A stretch of 64,000 bases of DNA from Corynebacterium lubricantis DSM 45231 (GTDB lineage: Bacteria; Actinomycetota; Actinomycetes; Mycobacteriales; Mycobacteriaceae): assembly GCF_000379425.1 (NCBI RefSeq), contig NZ_KB902226.1:62001-126000 (forward strand), read 5' to 3'. Below are positions 23,878 to 34,232 of this stretch, one piece after another. Position numbers and translations under genes: made by a program. How positions within the stretch are numbered: position 1 is the first letter of the stretch; the number at the start of each line of letters is the position of its first letter. The notes below the pieces were generated by a model. It saw nothing but the letters and a program-made list of their open reading frames with translations, made no database searches and was not told the DNA's origin.

Positions 23878-23962
23878 ATCCACTACGGTACCTTCCCCTT
23901 CTCGCATGAAAAAATGAGCCGCCTTCGTATCAAAAGACGGCCCATTGAACTGCTTGAGGCGC

Positions 23963-24289
23963 TTAGTTTTCGACCTTAAACTCGGCCATTTCATCCCACT
24001 CCAGCTTGCCCTCGATCAAGGTATTGATGATCGTTGGGGTCTCTTTCAAAATAGTTGGGAACAGCTCCCCTGCTGCCTTGAAGTGATCGGAACCGACGTG
24101 TGCTTCGGCAGCGTCGTCCTTAAAAGCTTCGATCAGCAGGTACTCGTTGGGGTCATCAGTGTTGCGGTACCAATCGAAGAACAGGCAACCGTCTTCCGCA
24201 CGGGAAGCCTCAGTGAACTCAGCGACCTTCTCGCGGAAATCTTCGGCGTGTTCTGGCAGGGGGCGAAAACGAACGTTAATCAGAATCAT
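23963..24289 (-). CDS. Putative quinol monooxygenase (ABM domain)
   Basis: A 108-residue dimeric alpha-beta barrel protein. MILINVRFRPLPEHAEDFREKV at the start, EDGCLFFDWYRNTDDPNEYLLIEAFKDDAAEAHVGSDHFKA in the middle (W-R-x-E/D type region and the conserved His of the ABM core) are typical of YgiN-like and LsrG-like monooxygenases. The substrate is unknown; quinols are a common guess. ATG 24289 is chosen since the first beta strand begins there; a GTG at 24307 would add six residues. Confidence 0.75.
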   Translation of the reverse strand: MILINVRFRPLPEHAEDFREKVAEFTEASRAEDGCLFFDWYRNTDDPNEYLLIEAFKDDAAEAHVGSDHFKAAGELFPTILKETPTIINTLIEGKLEWDEMAEFKVEN

Positions 24290-24345
24290 GTGCCCAATGG
24301 TACTCACTTATCGGTGAGCTAGTCGGGCCAGCAGGCCGTGCAGGC

Positions 24346-26034
24346 CTAGTCACCGATGACGAGGGCCTCCCCCAGCCGATCTTGGGTCTCGCGGACGTAG
24401 GCCTCGTCGAAACGCCCATCAGGAGCAATCGCTGCGAAGCCTGGAACCATGGAATTTCCATAGTTATGGCCGTGCCCATCGGGCACGTTTTGGGACACAG
24501 GCAGGTCAGCGGACAACTGGAGGAAGGTAACAAATGGAGCCCAGCCCATCTCGGGCAAGCGATCGAAGCCGGGATCTTCCTTCAACCAATCCGGTTCGGT
24601 GAAAATCAATTCGGGACTCCACCACACCACGGGATCCGAGGGGTGCTGCAGGTAGAGCATCCGGGTCGGGCCCCACTCGATCTCGTCCTGGGTAAGAGCC
24701 GCGATGTCCTGGTTGTTGTTCGCAAAACGGACAACCATGCCCGCCGAATATTCCGGCTTCACCTCGGGTGTGCCGGGGTCTCGTCGCGAAGTGAACTCAG
24801 GCCACAGCGGGTTGAAATTTGGCGGCCCGGCCAACAAAATGCCGTCGACAGAGTTGGCGATGTCGCGCATTCCAGAAAACGCTGATTCGACGGCGGTTGT
24901 GCCCAGCGATTCTCCATACAGGTACAACTTCGGCCGATCATCTTCCGGCAACTTGTTCCACCAGTCGAGGATGGGAGTGATGAACTCCCGGCCCGCCGTC
25001 TGCACCGCCTCGCCGCCGGCGAAGAAATGGAAAGCAGAAGGCATCGAGGAATACTGCTCTGCGGCAATCGCAGTGTCGCCGTTGTAGAGCAATTCAAAGG
25101 CCTGAGCTGTCGACGAGTTCACCCAGCCGGTACCCGTGGTCATGGTCACCAAAATGGCTTCCCTCTCGGTGGCCTTAGTGCGCTCGAGCTCGTCGATGAT
25201 GAGCTCGGCACGCTGGGCATCCGTCGGAGCATGTTGGATCCCGGCGTACAAGCGGATCGGTTCCTTCGCCGGTTCACCCGACAGCTCCTCCAGCTCTTCT
25301 GCGTTCAAGCCTTGGTCGAGAAAGCGAGAACCATAAGCGCCCACGCCGTCCCAGGACAGAGATGAGGTGGGTGAACCCGCCCGCTCGGTTTCCGCTGGGG
25401 CGTCCCTGCCCGGCTCCGCATTCGCGTTGCGTACTGAGAAGATCCGCTCTCCGGTAGCGACGATACTGCCTGGAATAGCAGTCTCAACAAGCCATGCCGC
25501 GACGAGCAACACGGCGACCCACCCCACGGCACCGCGCACCGTCGGTGCAAGGCGTTCCGGCAGCGCGCGGCGGATCCGCTGTGCAACCCACCGCGCACCA
25601 CGCCCGACACCCACAACGAGCAGCGCCACGACAAGGCCAGTGGGCAAAATGAGCAGCCGCTGCCACAAAGGTGACGGGATGCCTTCGGTAAGCTCCGCTA
25701 ATCCACGCTGCCAACGCGAGGACAAAATAATGACCGCGAGCATCCAGATCAGCAAAATCGACGCCAATGCGATATCGATGATGCGCCATCTCGACTCAGG
25801 AATACTAATCCTTCGCCACACCACGAATTTCACTACGAGCCAGTGCACCAAAACTCCGATGCCGTAGCCGACACCTGCGGAAACCCCCGAGACAAGGCCT
25901 TGGTAGAACCAGTCGCGCAGCAGTAGTGAGGGGGTCAGCCCGAGAGTGAAAAAGATCGCAGCAAAAACCAGGCCCCACCGGTTGAAGTGCAACCATGAGG
26001 GCCTGTGTCGCTGGCTAACCTTCGAGTCGCTCAC
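24346..26034 (-). CDS. Membrane-bound alpha/beta-hydrolase family protein
   Basis: A 562-residue protein of the actinobacterial alpha/beta-hydrolase family with an N-terminal membrane part. About five transmembrane helices in residues 15-215 are followed by a periplasmic catalytic domain: RIRLYAGIQHAPTDAQRAELIIDELER, then LVTMTTGTGWVN, and the nucleophile elbow LYLYGESLGTTAVES (GxSxG). A candidate catalytic His is in PDGHGHNYGN. The substrate is unknown; an envelope lipid or ester role is plausible because of location. The GTG at 26034 has GGAAC five bases upstream and overlaps the end of the ABC-F gene by 20 bases, so the genes are coupled. Confidence 0.75.
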   Translation of the reverse strand: MSDSKVSQRHRPSWLHFNRWGLVFAAIFFTLGLTPSLLLRDWFYQGLVSGVSAGVGYGIGVLVHWLVVKFVVWRRISIPESRWRIIDIALASILLIWMLAVIILSSRWQRGLAELTEGIPSPLWQRLLILPTGLVVALLVVGVGRGARWVAQRIRRALPERLAPTVRGAVGWVAVLLVAAWLVETAIPGSIVATGERIFSVRNANAEPGRDAPAETERAGSPTSSLSWDGVGAYGSRFLDQGLNAEELEELSGEPAKEPIRLYAGIQHAPTDAQRAELIIDELERTKATEREAILVTMTTGTGWVNSSTAQAFELLYNGDTAIAAEQYSSMPSAFHFFAGGEAVQTAGREFITPILDWWNKLPEDDRPKLYLYGESLGTTAVESAFSGMRDIANSVDGILLAGPPNFNPLWPEFTSRRDPGTPEVKPEYSAGMVVRFANNNQDIAALTQDEIEWGPTRMLYLQHPSDPVVWWSPELIFTEPDWLKEDPGFDRLPEMGWAPFVTFLQLSADLPVSQNVPDGHGHNYGNSMVPGFAAIAPDGRFDEAYVRETQDRLGEALVIGD

Positions 26035-27826
26035 CGAGTTCCATCCACTCCATTTCCAAACCCTCGTGTTCTTCGCGCACCTCACCCAATTCCTCGGTGA
26101 CCTGCGTGAGCTGGGCATAGTCGGGGCCATCGCTGGCGGAAATCCGCGCCAGCTCTTCCTCGAATGTAGATATCTTATCGGTTAATTTGCCCATTTTGCG
26201 CTCCAGCGCGTTCATCTGCTTGGTGATGTCGCGTTCTTCCTGCGAGCTCAACCCCGAGCTCTTGGGCTCAGGGGCGGAGGCCGCATCGTTCTTGATCCCC
26301 AGGTCGAGCACACCTTGGGAGTCATTCATCGCTTCACGACGAGAAAGATACTCTTCAATCCCACCAGTGAGACTGGTCAATGTACCGTCGCCGAAGAGCG
26401 CATAGGTTGAATCAACGATGCGCTCAATGAGATAGCGGTCGTGGGAGATGACCACAAGAGTTCCTGCCCAATTATCCAACAGGTCTTCGAGCTCTTGGAG
26501 GGTGTCGATATCCAAGTCGTTGGTGGGCTCGTCGAGAAGCAAAACATTCGGCTCGCTCATGAGCACACGCGTGAGCTGGAGGCGACGGCGCTCACCGCCG
26601 GAGAGGTCGCCGACTGGGGTGCGTTGGCGCTTTGGGGAGAATCCAAGCCGTTCCGCAAGTTGGGAGGCCGAGACTTCTTTGTCGCCGAGTGTCATGTAGT
26701 TGGCCACGTCTTCGACGGCCTCGAGGAGGCGTTGTTTCGGATCAAGATCGTCGAGTTCCTGCTTCAACCAGCCGATGCGCACAGTTTGGCCCTCGATACG
26801 CTTGCCCGCGGCCAAGGGGTACTCCCCTGCCAGGGTTCTCAGCAGCGTAGTCTTTCCGGAACCGTTCACGCCGACCAGGCCGATTCGCTCTCCCGGGGCG
26901 AGGCGCCAGGTGAGGTGGTCGACGAGGGTGCGCCCGTCGGGTGCATCGATGCGGGCATCCTCGAGTTCGATGACAACGCGGCCTTGACGCTGCTTGGAAA
27001 AGCTCATCAGCTCAATCTTGTCTCGGGGTGCCGGGACATTAGAAATCAGAGCTTCGGCTGCCTCGATGCGGTAGCGCGGCTTGGAGGTTCTCGCCGGTGC
27101 GCCGCGGCGCAGCCAGGCGAGTTCCTTGCGTGCGAGGTTCTGGCGACGCTGCTCAATGGCGTCGGCCTGGCGGGCGCGCTCGGCCCGGGCGAAAGTCCAG
27201 TCGTTGTATCCGCCTTCGTAGACATCGACGGTGCCGTCGTGCACCTCCCACGTCAAGGTGGCAATCTTGTCTAGGAACCAGCGGTCGTGCGTGACCACGA
27301 GAATCGCGATCTTGCGTGAGAGCAGGTGATCTGCCAGCCATTGCACTCCCTCAACGTCGAGGTGGTTGGTTGGCTCGTCCAGCACCACCAGATCGAGGTC
27401 TTGGACCAAGGCGGCGGCGAGGTTCACGCGCCTGCGTTCGCCACCGGAGAGTTGACCGACCGGGGTCTCTAACCCAAGCTCGGCGACGCCGGTTCCTTGC
27501 AGGACTTCGCGCACCTTTGCGTTGGATGCCCACTCGAAGGTTTCCAGCCCCAGCGGTTCGACGACGGCTTGGCCGATGGTGAGGTCCTCGTCGAGGTCGA
27601 AGCGCTGCGTCACCACTGCCATACGCAGATCCGAGTTGTGTGAGACCCGACCCGAATCCGGTTCTTCAATGCCGGTGACAATTTCCAGCAAGGTAGTTTT
27701 ACCGCCACCGTTGAGACCGACTACTCCGATCCGGTCACCGGTTTGGATGCCAAGCGAGACACCGTCGAGCAGGGTCTTCAAACCCCACGTTTTGGAAACA
27801 TTTTCCAAGTTGATCAGATTAGCCAT
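26015..27826 (-). CDS. ABC-F family ATPase
   Basis: A 603-residue soluble protein with two ABC domains and no transmembrane segment. Walker A sites are GLNGGGKTTLLE and GVNGSGKTTLLR, signatures VGQLSGGERRRVNLA and VGDLSGGERRRLQLT, Walker B LVVLDEPTNHLD and VLLLDEPTNDLD. The linker between domains (residues about 230-310, rich in Arg and Ala) and the C-terminal coiled coil (ITKQMNALERKMGKLTDKI onward) fit the Uup-like group, which act on ribosomes as translation factors. The first Walker A has three glycines before GKT instead of a serine, seen in some ABC-F proteins. Begins 50 bases after ispE ends, same strand. Confidence 0.9.
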   Translation of the reverse strand: MANLINLENVSKTWGLKTLLDGVSLGIQTGDRIGVVGLNGGGKTTLLEIVTGIEEPDSGRVSHNSDLRMAVVTQRFDLDEDLTIGQAVVEPLGLETFEWASNAKVREVLQGTGVAELGLETPVGQLSGGERRRVNLAAALVQDLDLVVLDEPTNHLDVEGVQWLADHLLSRKIAILVVTHDRWFLDKIATLTWEVHDGTVDVYEGGYNDWTFARAERARQADAIEQRRQNLARKELAWLRRGAPARTSKPRYRIEAAEALISNVPAPRDKIELMSFSKQRQGRVVIELEDARIDAPDGRTLVDHLTWRLAPGERIGLVGVNGSGKTTLLRTLAGEYPLAAGKRIEGQTVRIGWLKQELDDLDPKQRLLEAVEDVANYMTLGDKEVSASQLAERLGFSPKRQRTPVGDLSGGERRRLQLTRVLMSEPNVLLLDEPTNDLDIDTLQELEDLLDNWAGTLVVISHDRYLIERIVDSTYALFGDGTLTSLTGGIEEYLSRREAMNDSQGVLDLGIKNDAASAPEPKSSGLSSQEERDITKQMNALERKMGKLTDKISTFEEELARISASDGPDYAQLTQVTEELGEVREEHEGLEMEWMELGERLEG

Positions 27827-27876
27827 AGTGCGACTAATTCTAGTGCACGATAAAAATCCCGTGGAAAACCTGGGAG

Positions 27877-28857
27877 CTAATCCACCATGTGGGTACCCGG
27901 GGCGGGGCCACGCGCCACAAACCCCTCGTACGCCACGGTAGCGGTGAGAGCATCGACGACGCGTTGGGCGTGTTCGCGGTTTTCGCACAACAGCGCCAGG
28001 GTCGGCCCCGAACCCGAGACGATGGCGCGGAGCGGATTGAGCCCCATCGCCTCATTCATGGTGCGTCGCAGATTCGGGTGCAGTGTCACCGCCGCGGCTT
28101 GCAAGTCATTATGCAGTGCTCCCGCGACCGCGATCGGGTCCCCTCCGACGAGGGAGCGCGCGATTCTTCCTGTATCCATGCGCGGAACCAGCGACGGATC
28201 GTTGTGCCGCATGTCGTCGAGATGCTCAAACACGGTGCCGGTGGACAGCCCCTCTTGCTGGGAGACGAATGCCCACCAGAATTCACCGCGCGTGAGCATG
28301 GGAGCGAGGTTGTCTCCGCGGCCTGTGCCGAGTGCGGTCCCTCCCATCACACAAAATGGAACGTCGGCGCCTAGGGTTGCACCGATGCGCATCAGCACTG
28401 CTTCCGAGAAATGATGCTGCGCGTAGTAGCTCAGGTAATGATTGGCGGCTACCAGTGCTGCCGCGGCATCCGCGGAGCCCCCGGCCATACCTCCGGCAAC
28501 GAAGACGGTCTTGAGGACTTCGATAGACAAAGTAGGCAGTGCGACGTGATCTGTGCCGGGAAGTCCACGGTAGGCCTCGACGACTGCATCGACGGCGCGC
28601 CAGGCAAGATTTGTGGGAGTGTCAATGTCCATCTCGGGTTCATTGACCCGGAAATCCGTGGACATTCGCTCCACTACGGATCCGTGGCTGACACGCCTGG
28701 CATCCGAGGCTACGACCAGGCTGACTGTCTCCGGTCGATCCACCGACTGAAAGACAGTGGCCAGTTCGTGGTAGCCGTCGGAGCGTGCCTCGCCGACACC
28801 GAGGTGTAAGTTCACCTTGCCGTATGCACGAGCTGTGAACCGCTGCGCGCTAATCAC
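27877..28857 (-). CDS. ispE: 4-diphosphocytidyl-2-C-methyl-D-erythritol kinase
   Basis: A 326-residue GHMP kinase of the MEP isoprenoid pathway, phosphorylating CDP-methylerythritol. It begins [21 protein letters not shown] (substrate-binding Lys/Asn), holds the ATP loop [40 protein letters not shown], and the third motif [14 protein letters not shown]. The GTG start at 28857 overlaps the rsmA stop by eight bases and has AAAGG upstream, so translation is coupled. The product feeds decaprenyl phosphate used for the cell wall. A much longer open frame upstream is only the rsmA gene read in another frame. Confidence 0.9.
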   Translation of the reverse strand: MISAQRFTARAYGKVNLHLGVGEARSDGYHELATVFQSVDRPETVSLVVASDARRVSHGSVVERMSTDFRVNEPEMDIDTPTNLAWRAVDAVVEAYRGLPGTDHVALPTLSIEVLKTVFVAGGMAGGSADAAAALVAANHYLSYYAQHHFSEAVLMRIGATLGADVPFCVMGGTALGTGRGDNLAPMLTRGEFWWAFVSQQEGLSTGTVFEHLDDMRHNDPSLVPRMDTGRIARSLVGGDPIAVAGALHNDLQAAAVTLHPNLRRTMNEAMGLNPLRAIVSGSGPTLALLCENREHAQRVVDALTATVAYEGFVARGPAPGTHMVD

Positions 28858-29722
28858 TGCTACTGGCCTTTCGGACCTCAGCGAGTCGCACATAATCGTC
28901 GACAAGCAGCTTTTCGCCGCGCAATTGCGGGTCGATATCGGCTGCGACGAGCGCTTCTTCCGCCGCTGCGCCGGAACCGAAGATGCCTGAGAGACAGGAG
29001 CGCAGGGTCTTGCGGCGCTGGGCAAAGGCCGCGTCGATAAGCGGGAAAACCTCGGAGCGCGCCTCGCGCGACCATCCCTTGTCGCGCACGTCGATGCGAA
29101 CCAAACCCGATTCGATCTTCGGTGCCGGCCAGAAGACATTCTTGCCGATGGAGCCCGCGCGGGTGACGTCGCCGTAGAAGGACGCCTTGACGCTGGGGAC
29201 GCCGTAGATTTTCGAGCCTGGCTGCGCTGCGAGGCGGTCGGCGACCTCGGCTTGCACCATGACAAGCACGCGGCGGATCGAAGGGAATTCCTCGAGCAGG
29301 TGCAAAAGCACAGGCACCGAAACGTTATACGGCAGGTTGGCTACCAGTGCGGTCGGCGCCTCTGGTAAATCCGCGGCGGTGACTTTCAGTGCGTCGATGT
29401 TCACCACATCGAGGCGATCGGCAAACGCAGGTGCGCGCTGCGTAACAGTCTGCTCGAGGCGGCCCGCCAGGCGCGGATCAATTTCCACGGCAACGACGCG
29501 ACGGACCGTGTCAACGAGACCTAACGTCAAAGAACCCAAACCCGGGCCGACCTCGATCACCACATCGTCGGGCGAGAGATCGGCGGCCGCAACAATGCGG
29601 CGCACCGTGTTTGGGTCATGGACGAAGTTCTGCCCCAGCTTCTTCGTTGGGGTGACATCCAGTTCTGCTGCAAGATCTCGGATTTCAACGGGACCAAGCA
29701 GATGGGAGTCGGGAGTGCTCAT
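28850..29722 (-). CDS. rsmA: 16S rRNA (adenine1518/1519-N6)-dimethyltransferase
   Basis: A 290-residue KsgA-type methyltransferase that dimethylates two adjacent adenines in helix 45 of 16S r[21 protein letters not shown], the SAM loop [28 protein letters not shown] and the catalytic [15 protein letters not shown] are all in place. ATG 29722 has GGAGC four bases upstream; the longer frame reaches into rpf2 and is not supported. Lies between rpf2 (23 bases upstream) and ispE (overlapping), matching the rpfB-ksgA-ispE order of mycobacteria. Loss of this enzyme gives kasugamycin resistance in other bacteria. Confidence 0.95.
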   Translation of the reverse strand: MSTPDSHLLGPVEIRDLAAELDVTPTKKLGQNFVHDPNTVRRIVAAADLSPDDVVIEVGPGLGSLTLGLVDTVRRVVAVEIDPRLAGRLEQTVTQRAPAFADRLDVVNIDALKVTAADLPEAPTALVANLPYNVSVPVLLHLLEEFPSIRRVLVMVQAEVADRLAAQPGSKIYGVPSVKASFYGDVTRAGSIGKNVFWPAPKIESGLVRIDVRDKGWSREARSEVFPLIDAAFAQRRKTLRSCLSGIFGSGAAAEEALVAADIDPQLRGEKLLVDDYVRLAEVRKASSSD

Positions 29723-29744
29723 AAGCTCCGAGACTAGCGGGAGT

Positions 29745-31060
<1,316 letters not shown>

Positions 31061-31159
31061 TCAATGCGTGTCCTACCGAAAATGGCCTCTTCCAGCGGAA
31101 ATGAAAATTGACGTCCGCCATAGAAGTGACGATTCTCACACTTTTTGATGTAACTTTTC

Positions 31160-31999
31160 CTAAGTCAGGCCAAAAACTCGTCGAAACGTATCCCCCACTT
31201 CAACTGCAAGATCGGCCACTTCCATACCACGAGCCTCAGCGACACACAGTGCGGTGTGGCCAATCAAACTGGGTTCGTTGCGCGCACCGCGAAAGGGCTC
31301 CGGTGTCATGTACGGTGCATCCGTCTCGATGAGCAACTGCCCCGCCGGCGCTTCGGCCGCTACCTGGCGCAGCTCGTCGTTACGCTTAAACGTGACGTTG
31401 CCCGCCAGGGAAATCACGTAGCCACGCTCGATGGCCTCGCGTGCCACCTCCATCGGCGACGAGAAGCAATGCAACATCACTTCCTTCGGGCGAGGACTAT
31501 CGGCCAAGATGCGCATCATCTCAGCGTCGGCCTCGCGGTTGTGCACCATCAAGGCCTTTCCCGAATCAACCGCCAGCTGAATGTGCCACCGGAAAGCTTC
31601 CTCCTGCACGTCTAGCGGCGCCGTCCGATCGGGGTCGTGCTGAATCCAATAGGTATCCATGCCCGTCTCCCCGATGGCCACGCACCGTGGATCCGCAGAC
31701 ATCTCTATTAGTCGCTGCTTCGCGGACTCATCGAGTTCGTGCGCTCGGGTGGGGTGGATCGCCGTCGCGGCAAAAACGCGTTCGTTGAAGTGTGCCGCCT
31801 CAAGGGCGAGTTCGGCTTCGGCCAACCCGTCTCCGACTGTACAGATCTGCTGCACACCTACATCGACTGCACGCTGAACAATCGCGTCCACTTCCTCCTT
31901 GGTCCGCGCCTTCGCGCTGGCCAGGTGGGTATGGGCGTCGATCAGCCCGGGGATCTGTTGGGCTGGCACGGGCGTAGGACGTGGCTTCTTCTTCGACAT
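31160..31999 (-). CDS. TatD family metal-dependent hydrolase
   Basis: A 279-residue TIM-barrel protein of the TatD DNase family. LIDAHTHLAS gives the first metal ligands (HxH), AIGETGMDTYW the Glu ligand, LMVHNREADAEM and MLHCFSS the later His ligands, and LLIETDAPYMTPEPFRG the final Asp. These enzymes have 3'-5' exonuclease or deacylase activity. The N-terminus is basic (MSKKKPRPTPVPAQQ). AAGGT lies seven bases before ATG 31999. It sits upstream of rpf2 as in mycobacteria, but with its own 215-base gap. Confidence 0.85.
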   Translation of the reverse strand: MSKKKPRPTPVPAQQIPGLIDAHTHLASAKARTKEEVDAIVQRAVDVGVQQICTVGDGLAEAELALEAAHFNERVFAATAIHPTRAHELDESAKQRLIEMSADPRCVAIGETGMDTYWIQHDPDRTAPLDVQEEAFRWHIQLAVDSGKALMVHNREADAEMMRILADSPRPKEVMLHCFSSPMEVAREAIERGYVISLAGNVTFKRNDELRQVAAEAPAGQLLIETDAPYMTPEPFRGARNEPSLIGHTALCVAEARGMEVADLAVEVGDTFRRVFGLT

Positions 32000-32049
32000 A
32001 GGCACTACCTTAACGCCCAATCCCCCTCCCGCCCCAGTGCGGTAACACC

Positions 32050-32055
32050 TAGACT
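32050..32055 (+). promoter_or_regulatory. -10 box of leaderless promoter
   Basis: TAGACT six bases before ATG 32062, no ribosome binding site. Confidence 0.45.
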
Positions 32056-32061
32056 TTGAGC

Positions 32062-32451
32062 ATGACATTTTCGCGTATCGACGAATCCACCTCCCTCCAG
32101 CTCACCCGCGACCTCGCAGAGGCCGCGGTCCGAGGGATCAACGGTTCCGTTGCCGACATCGTGGCAAGTTTCGAGGCGGACCTTGGTGAATACCTCGCGC
32201 TCGACCCGGACTTAAAGCAGGAGTTTCCGCGTGGGGAAACCGCGCGCATCTACGGCACCGCACTCGGCGATGCCCTCACCCGCGAGCTCGACCTGACGTG
32301 GCAGATTCTGTCGGATGATTACGGCACCGATCTTGTCGTCGCAGACAGCACTGGTGAAAAGTACACCGCCCCGCTGATCGTGGTTGATTCGCGTTTCGAC
32401 GATGACGAGACCGGAAAGCTCACCGCCTTCATTGACCGATTCTTGGCGTGA
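32062..32451 (+). CDS. Hypothetical protein, DUF3806-like
   Basis: A 129-residue acidic soluble protein. FEADLGEYLALDPD, RIYGTALGDALTRELDLTWQILSDDYGTDLVVADSTG and APLIVVDSRFDDDETGK follow the pattern of DUF3806 (a GxxLGexl helix, W, D-x-YG-x-D-L and a late V-x-x-R). Function unknown. Divergent from tatD, with 62 bases between start codons. The ATG at 32062 is preferred to a TTG six bases earlier because of the -10 box position. Confidence 0.55.
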   Translation: MTFSRIDESTSLQLTRDLAEAAVRGINGSVADIVASFEADLGEYLALDPDLKQEFPRGETARIYGTALGDALTRELDLTWQILSDDYGTDLVVADSTGEKYTAPLIVVDSRFDDDETGKLTAFIDRFLA

Positions 32452-32508
32452 ACCTGATTTAAACCTGGCTTTAGCCTGCTGTCATCGAAACGCTTAGTCC
32501 CAGAACGC

Positions 32509-32514
32509 TATGCT
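32509..32514 (+). promoter_or_regulatory. -10 box of leaderless GNAT gene promoter
   Basis: TATGCT six bases before ATG 32521, no ribosome binding site. Confidence 0.5.
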
Positions 32515-32520
32515 CGATAT

Positions 32521-33009
32521 ATGTCTTCTATGAGTATCCGCCCCGCTACGCATGACGATCTGGCCCAGATCACCGATTTGTACAACTGGGCAGTCGACAA
32601 TACCCAGGCGCTATGGGTCGACGACCATGTCGATGTCGACAACAGAGCACAATGGTTGCGACGGTCCCGCGCAGCCCTAGTTGCCTACGACGAAGACGTC
32701 TTTTTGGGATACGCCTCGTACTCAGATTTTCGCGATTTCCCTGGTTACCGCCACACGGTAGAGAACTCGATCTATGTCCACCCCGATGCCCAAGGCCGTG
32801 GCGTCGGCGGCGAGCTTTTGCAGGCACTGGTCGAGGTAGCGCGTAGCGACGACAGCGTGCACACCATCATCGCCGCCATCGAAGGAGAAAACGTGGCATC
32901 CACCTCCCTGCACTTTCGCGCTGGCTTCGAAGAAGTAGGCTTCCTGCGCGAAGTGGGTTTCCTCAAGGGCAAGTGGCTCGATCTGCGTTATATGCAACTC
33001 ACCCTCTAG
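32521..33009 (+). CDS. GNAT family N-acetyltransferase (phosphinothricin acetyltransferase-like)
   Basis: A 162-residue GNAT protein of the Pat/MddA subgroup. MSIRPATHDDLAQITDLYNWAVDNT, FLGYASYSDFRDFPGYRHTVENSIYVHP (family R-x-x-Y-x-x-T-V-E-x-S-x-Y-V), the acetyl-CoA loop DAQGRGVGGELLQAL and SLHFRAGFEEVGFLREVGFLKGKWLDLRYMQL match it well. Relatives acetylate phosphinothricin, methionine sulfoximine or methionine sulfone. The substrate here is inferred from the subgroup only. Convergent with the next MFS gene, with nine bases between stops. Confidence 0.85.
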   Translation: MSSMSIRPATHDDLAQITDLYNWAVDNTQALWVDDHVDVDNRAQWLRRSRAALVAYDEDVFLGYASYSDFRDFPGYRHTVENSIYVHPDAQGRGVGGELLQALVEVARSDDSVHTIIAAIEGENVASTSLHFRAGFEEVGFLREVGFLKGKWLDLRYMQLTL

Positions 33010-33018
33010 GACACTTTT

Positions 33019-34182
33019 TTAGGACACGTATCCGCGACGAATTTGAACCTCTCGGATCACGGCGGACCCCACTGCCAAAACGGCAAGAATGATAAAAGGC
33101 AGGCTCGGGCCGACGACCGGCACAATCACATCAAGCAGACGTGGCAGGCCAAAGCCGAGGTAGGTGAACACGTAGTAGATACCGATCGCAATGCCACGGC
33201 TTTGAGGCGGAGAGTACTTTTCCACTCCCAGCAGTCCTTCGCGTAGGTTAAGGCCATAGGCACAACCCAGGATGAATGCGGCCACAATAAACAGCCACAC
33301 TGGCACCGACGCTCCACCGGCTGCGGCAAGCAGGAAACCGATTGCAGCGAAACTCGCACCAGCTGTACCAGCTCGCCTCCCCCAGCCATACTTACGGCCC
33401 AGCGCTTGAACCACGATGCCAGTGCCAAACGCGAGTGCTGCGGAAATACCTGGCAGCAACACTGGAGGCGCGAAGTCACTGTTCGTCCTCGACGAGAGCA
33501 CCACGAGCGCAGTGGCAATAGAAGCAAACACCCAGATCGCCATCGGTAGAGAGATAGCGAGTGCTTTACCCATGCTTCGCTTGTACGTCGGCATCTGTGC
33601 CGAGCCCACCTCCATCGAAGGGGCTCGTGCGTCCCCCACAACCAGTGTGATCAACACGGAAACCAGGGACAACACCACGGTCACAATGAAGGGGACTTCG
33701 ATATTGAGATCTGGCTGAAGAAAATACGCCATGGTGCTTGCCGCTACTGGCCCAGTAGCGAAACCGAGGGTGAGCATAATCCCAGCCATAGTCATGCCGC
33801 TTGCGCCTTTGAGACGTCCAGACCACGCCGTGCCTGCGCTCACGGAAAGACCTACGCCAAGGCCGATGATAAAGCGCCACAGTAACAATGCGCCGCCTTC
33901 GTGATTGAAGTACAACGCAAGGTTTCCCCCAGCAGCGACAATTCCGCCAACCACTACGACGGGACGCGCACCAAATCGGTCAGCGAGTGCGCCACCACCC
34001 AAGAGGCTGGGCACCAAGCCAAGCGCATAGATTCCATATGCACCATTGACGAGCTCACTAGAAACGCCTACTTGCTCGCGCAAGAGGACCATTATCGTGG
34101 TGAAATGGTTCGCTGCCCAACCCGCGCTGAACAGCAGGAAGAGGACCGCGGCGTAGACGCGGTTCAGGTTCGCTTGTGCCAT
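33019..34182 (-). CDS. MFS transporter
   Basis: A 387-residue integral membrane protein with about twelve transmembrane helices. The cytoplasmic loop between helices 2 and 3 reads GALADRFGARPVVVVGG, the MFS A-motif, and helix 4 carries RFIIGLGVGLSVSAGTAWSGRLKG. The N-terminal sequence WAANHFTTIMVLLREQ suggests a drug/metabolite exporter of the YcaD/CynX-neighbouring kind, but the substrate is unknown. No regulator gene is adjacent. Confidence 0.8.
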   Translation of the reverse strand: MAQANLNRVYAAVLFLLFSAGWAANHFTTIMVLLREQVGVSSELVNGAYGIYALGLVPSLLGGGALADRFGARPVVVVGGIVAAGGNLALYFNHEGGALLLWRFIIGLGVGLSVSAGTAWSGRLKGASGMTMAGIMLTLGFATGPVAASTMAYFLQPDLNIEVPFIVTVVLSLVSVLITLVVGDARAPSMEVGSAQMPTYKRSMGKALAISLPMAIWVFASIATALVVLSSRTNSDFAPPVLLPGISAALAFGTGIVVQALGRKYGWGRRAGTAGASFAAIGFLLAAAGGASVPVWLFIVAAFILGCAYGLNLREGLLGVEKYSPPQSRGIAIGIYYVFTYLGFGLPRLLDVIVPVVGPSLPFIILAVLAVGSAVIREVQIRRGYVS

Positions 34183-34232
34183 GGGAGTTTAGCCTAGGCA
34201 ATAAATGTGGCCTACGTCATTGGTTTGAACAA

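Noticed and set aside
26441..27274. A 277-codon plus-strand frame opposite the ABC-F gene
   Set aside because: Shadow of a gene with two complete ABC domains.
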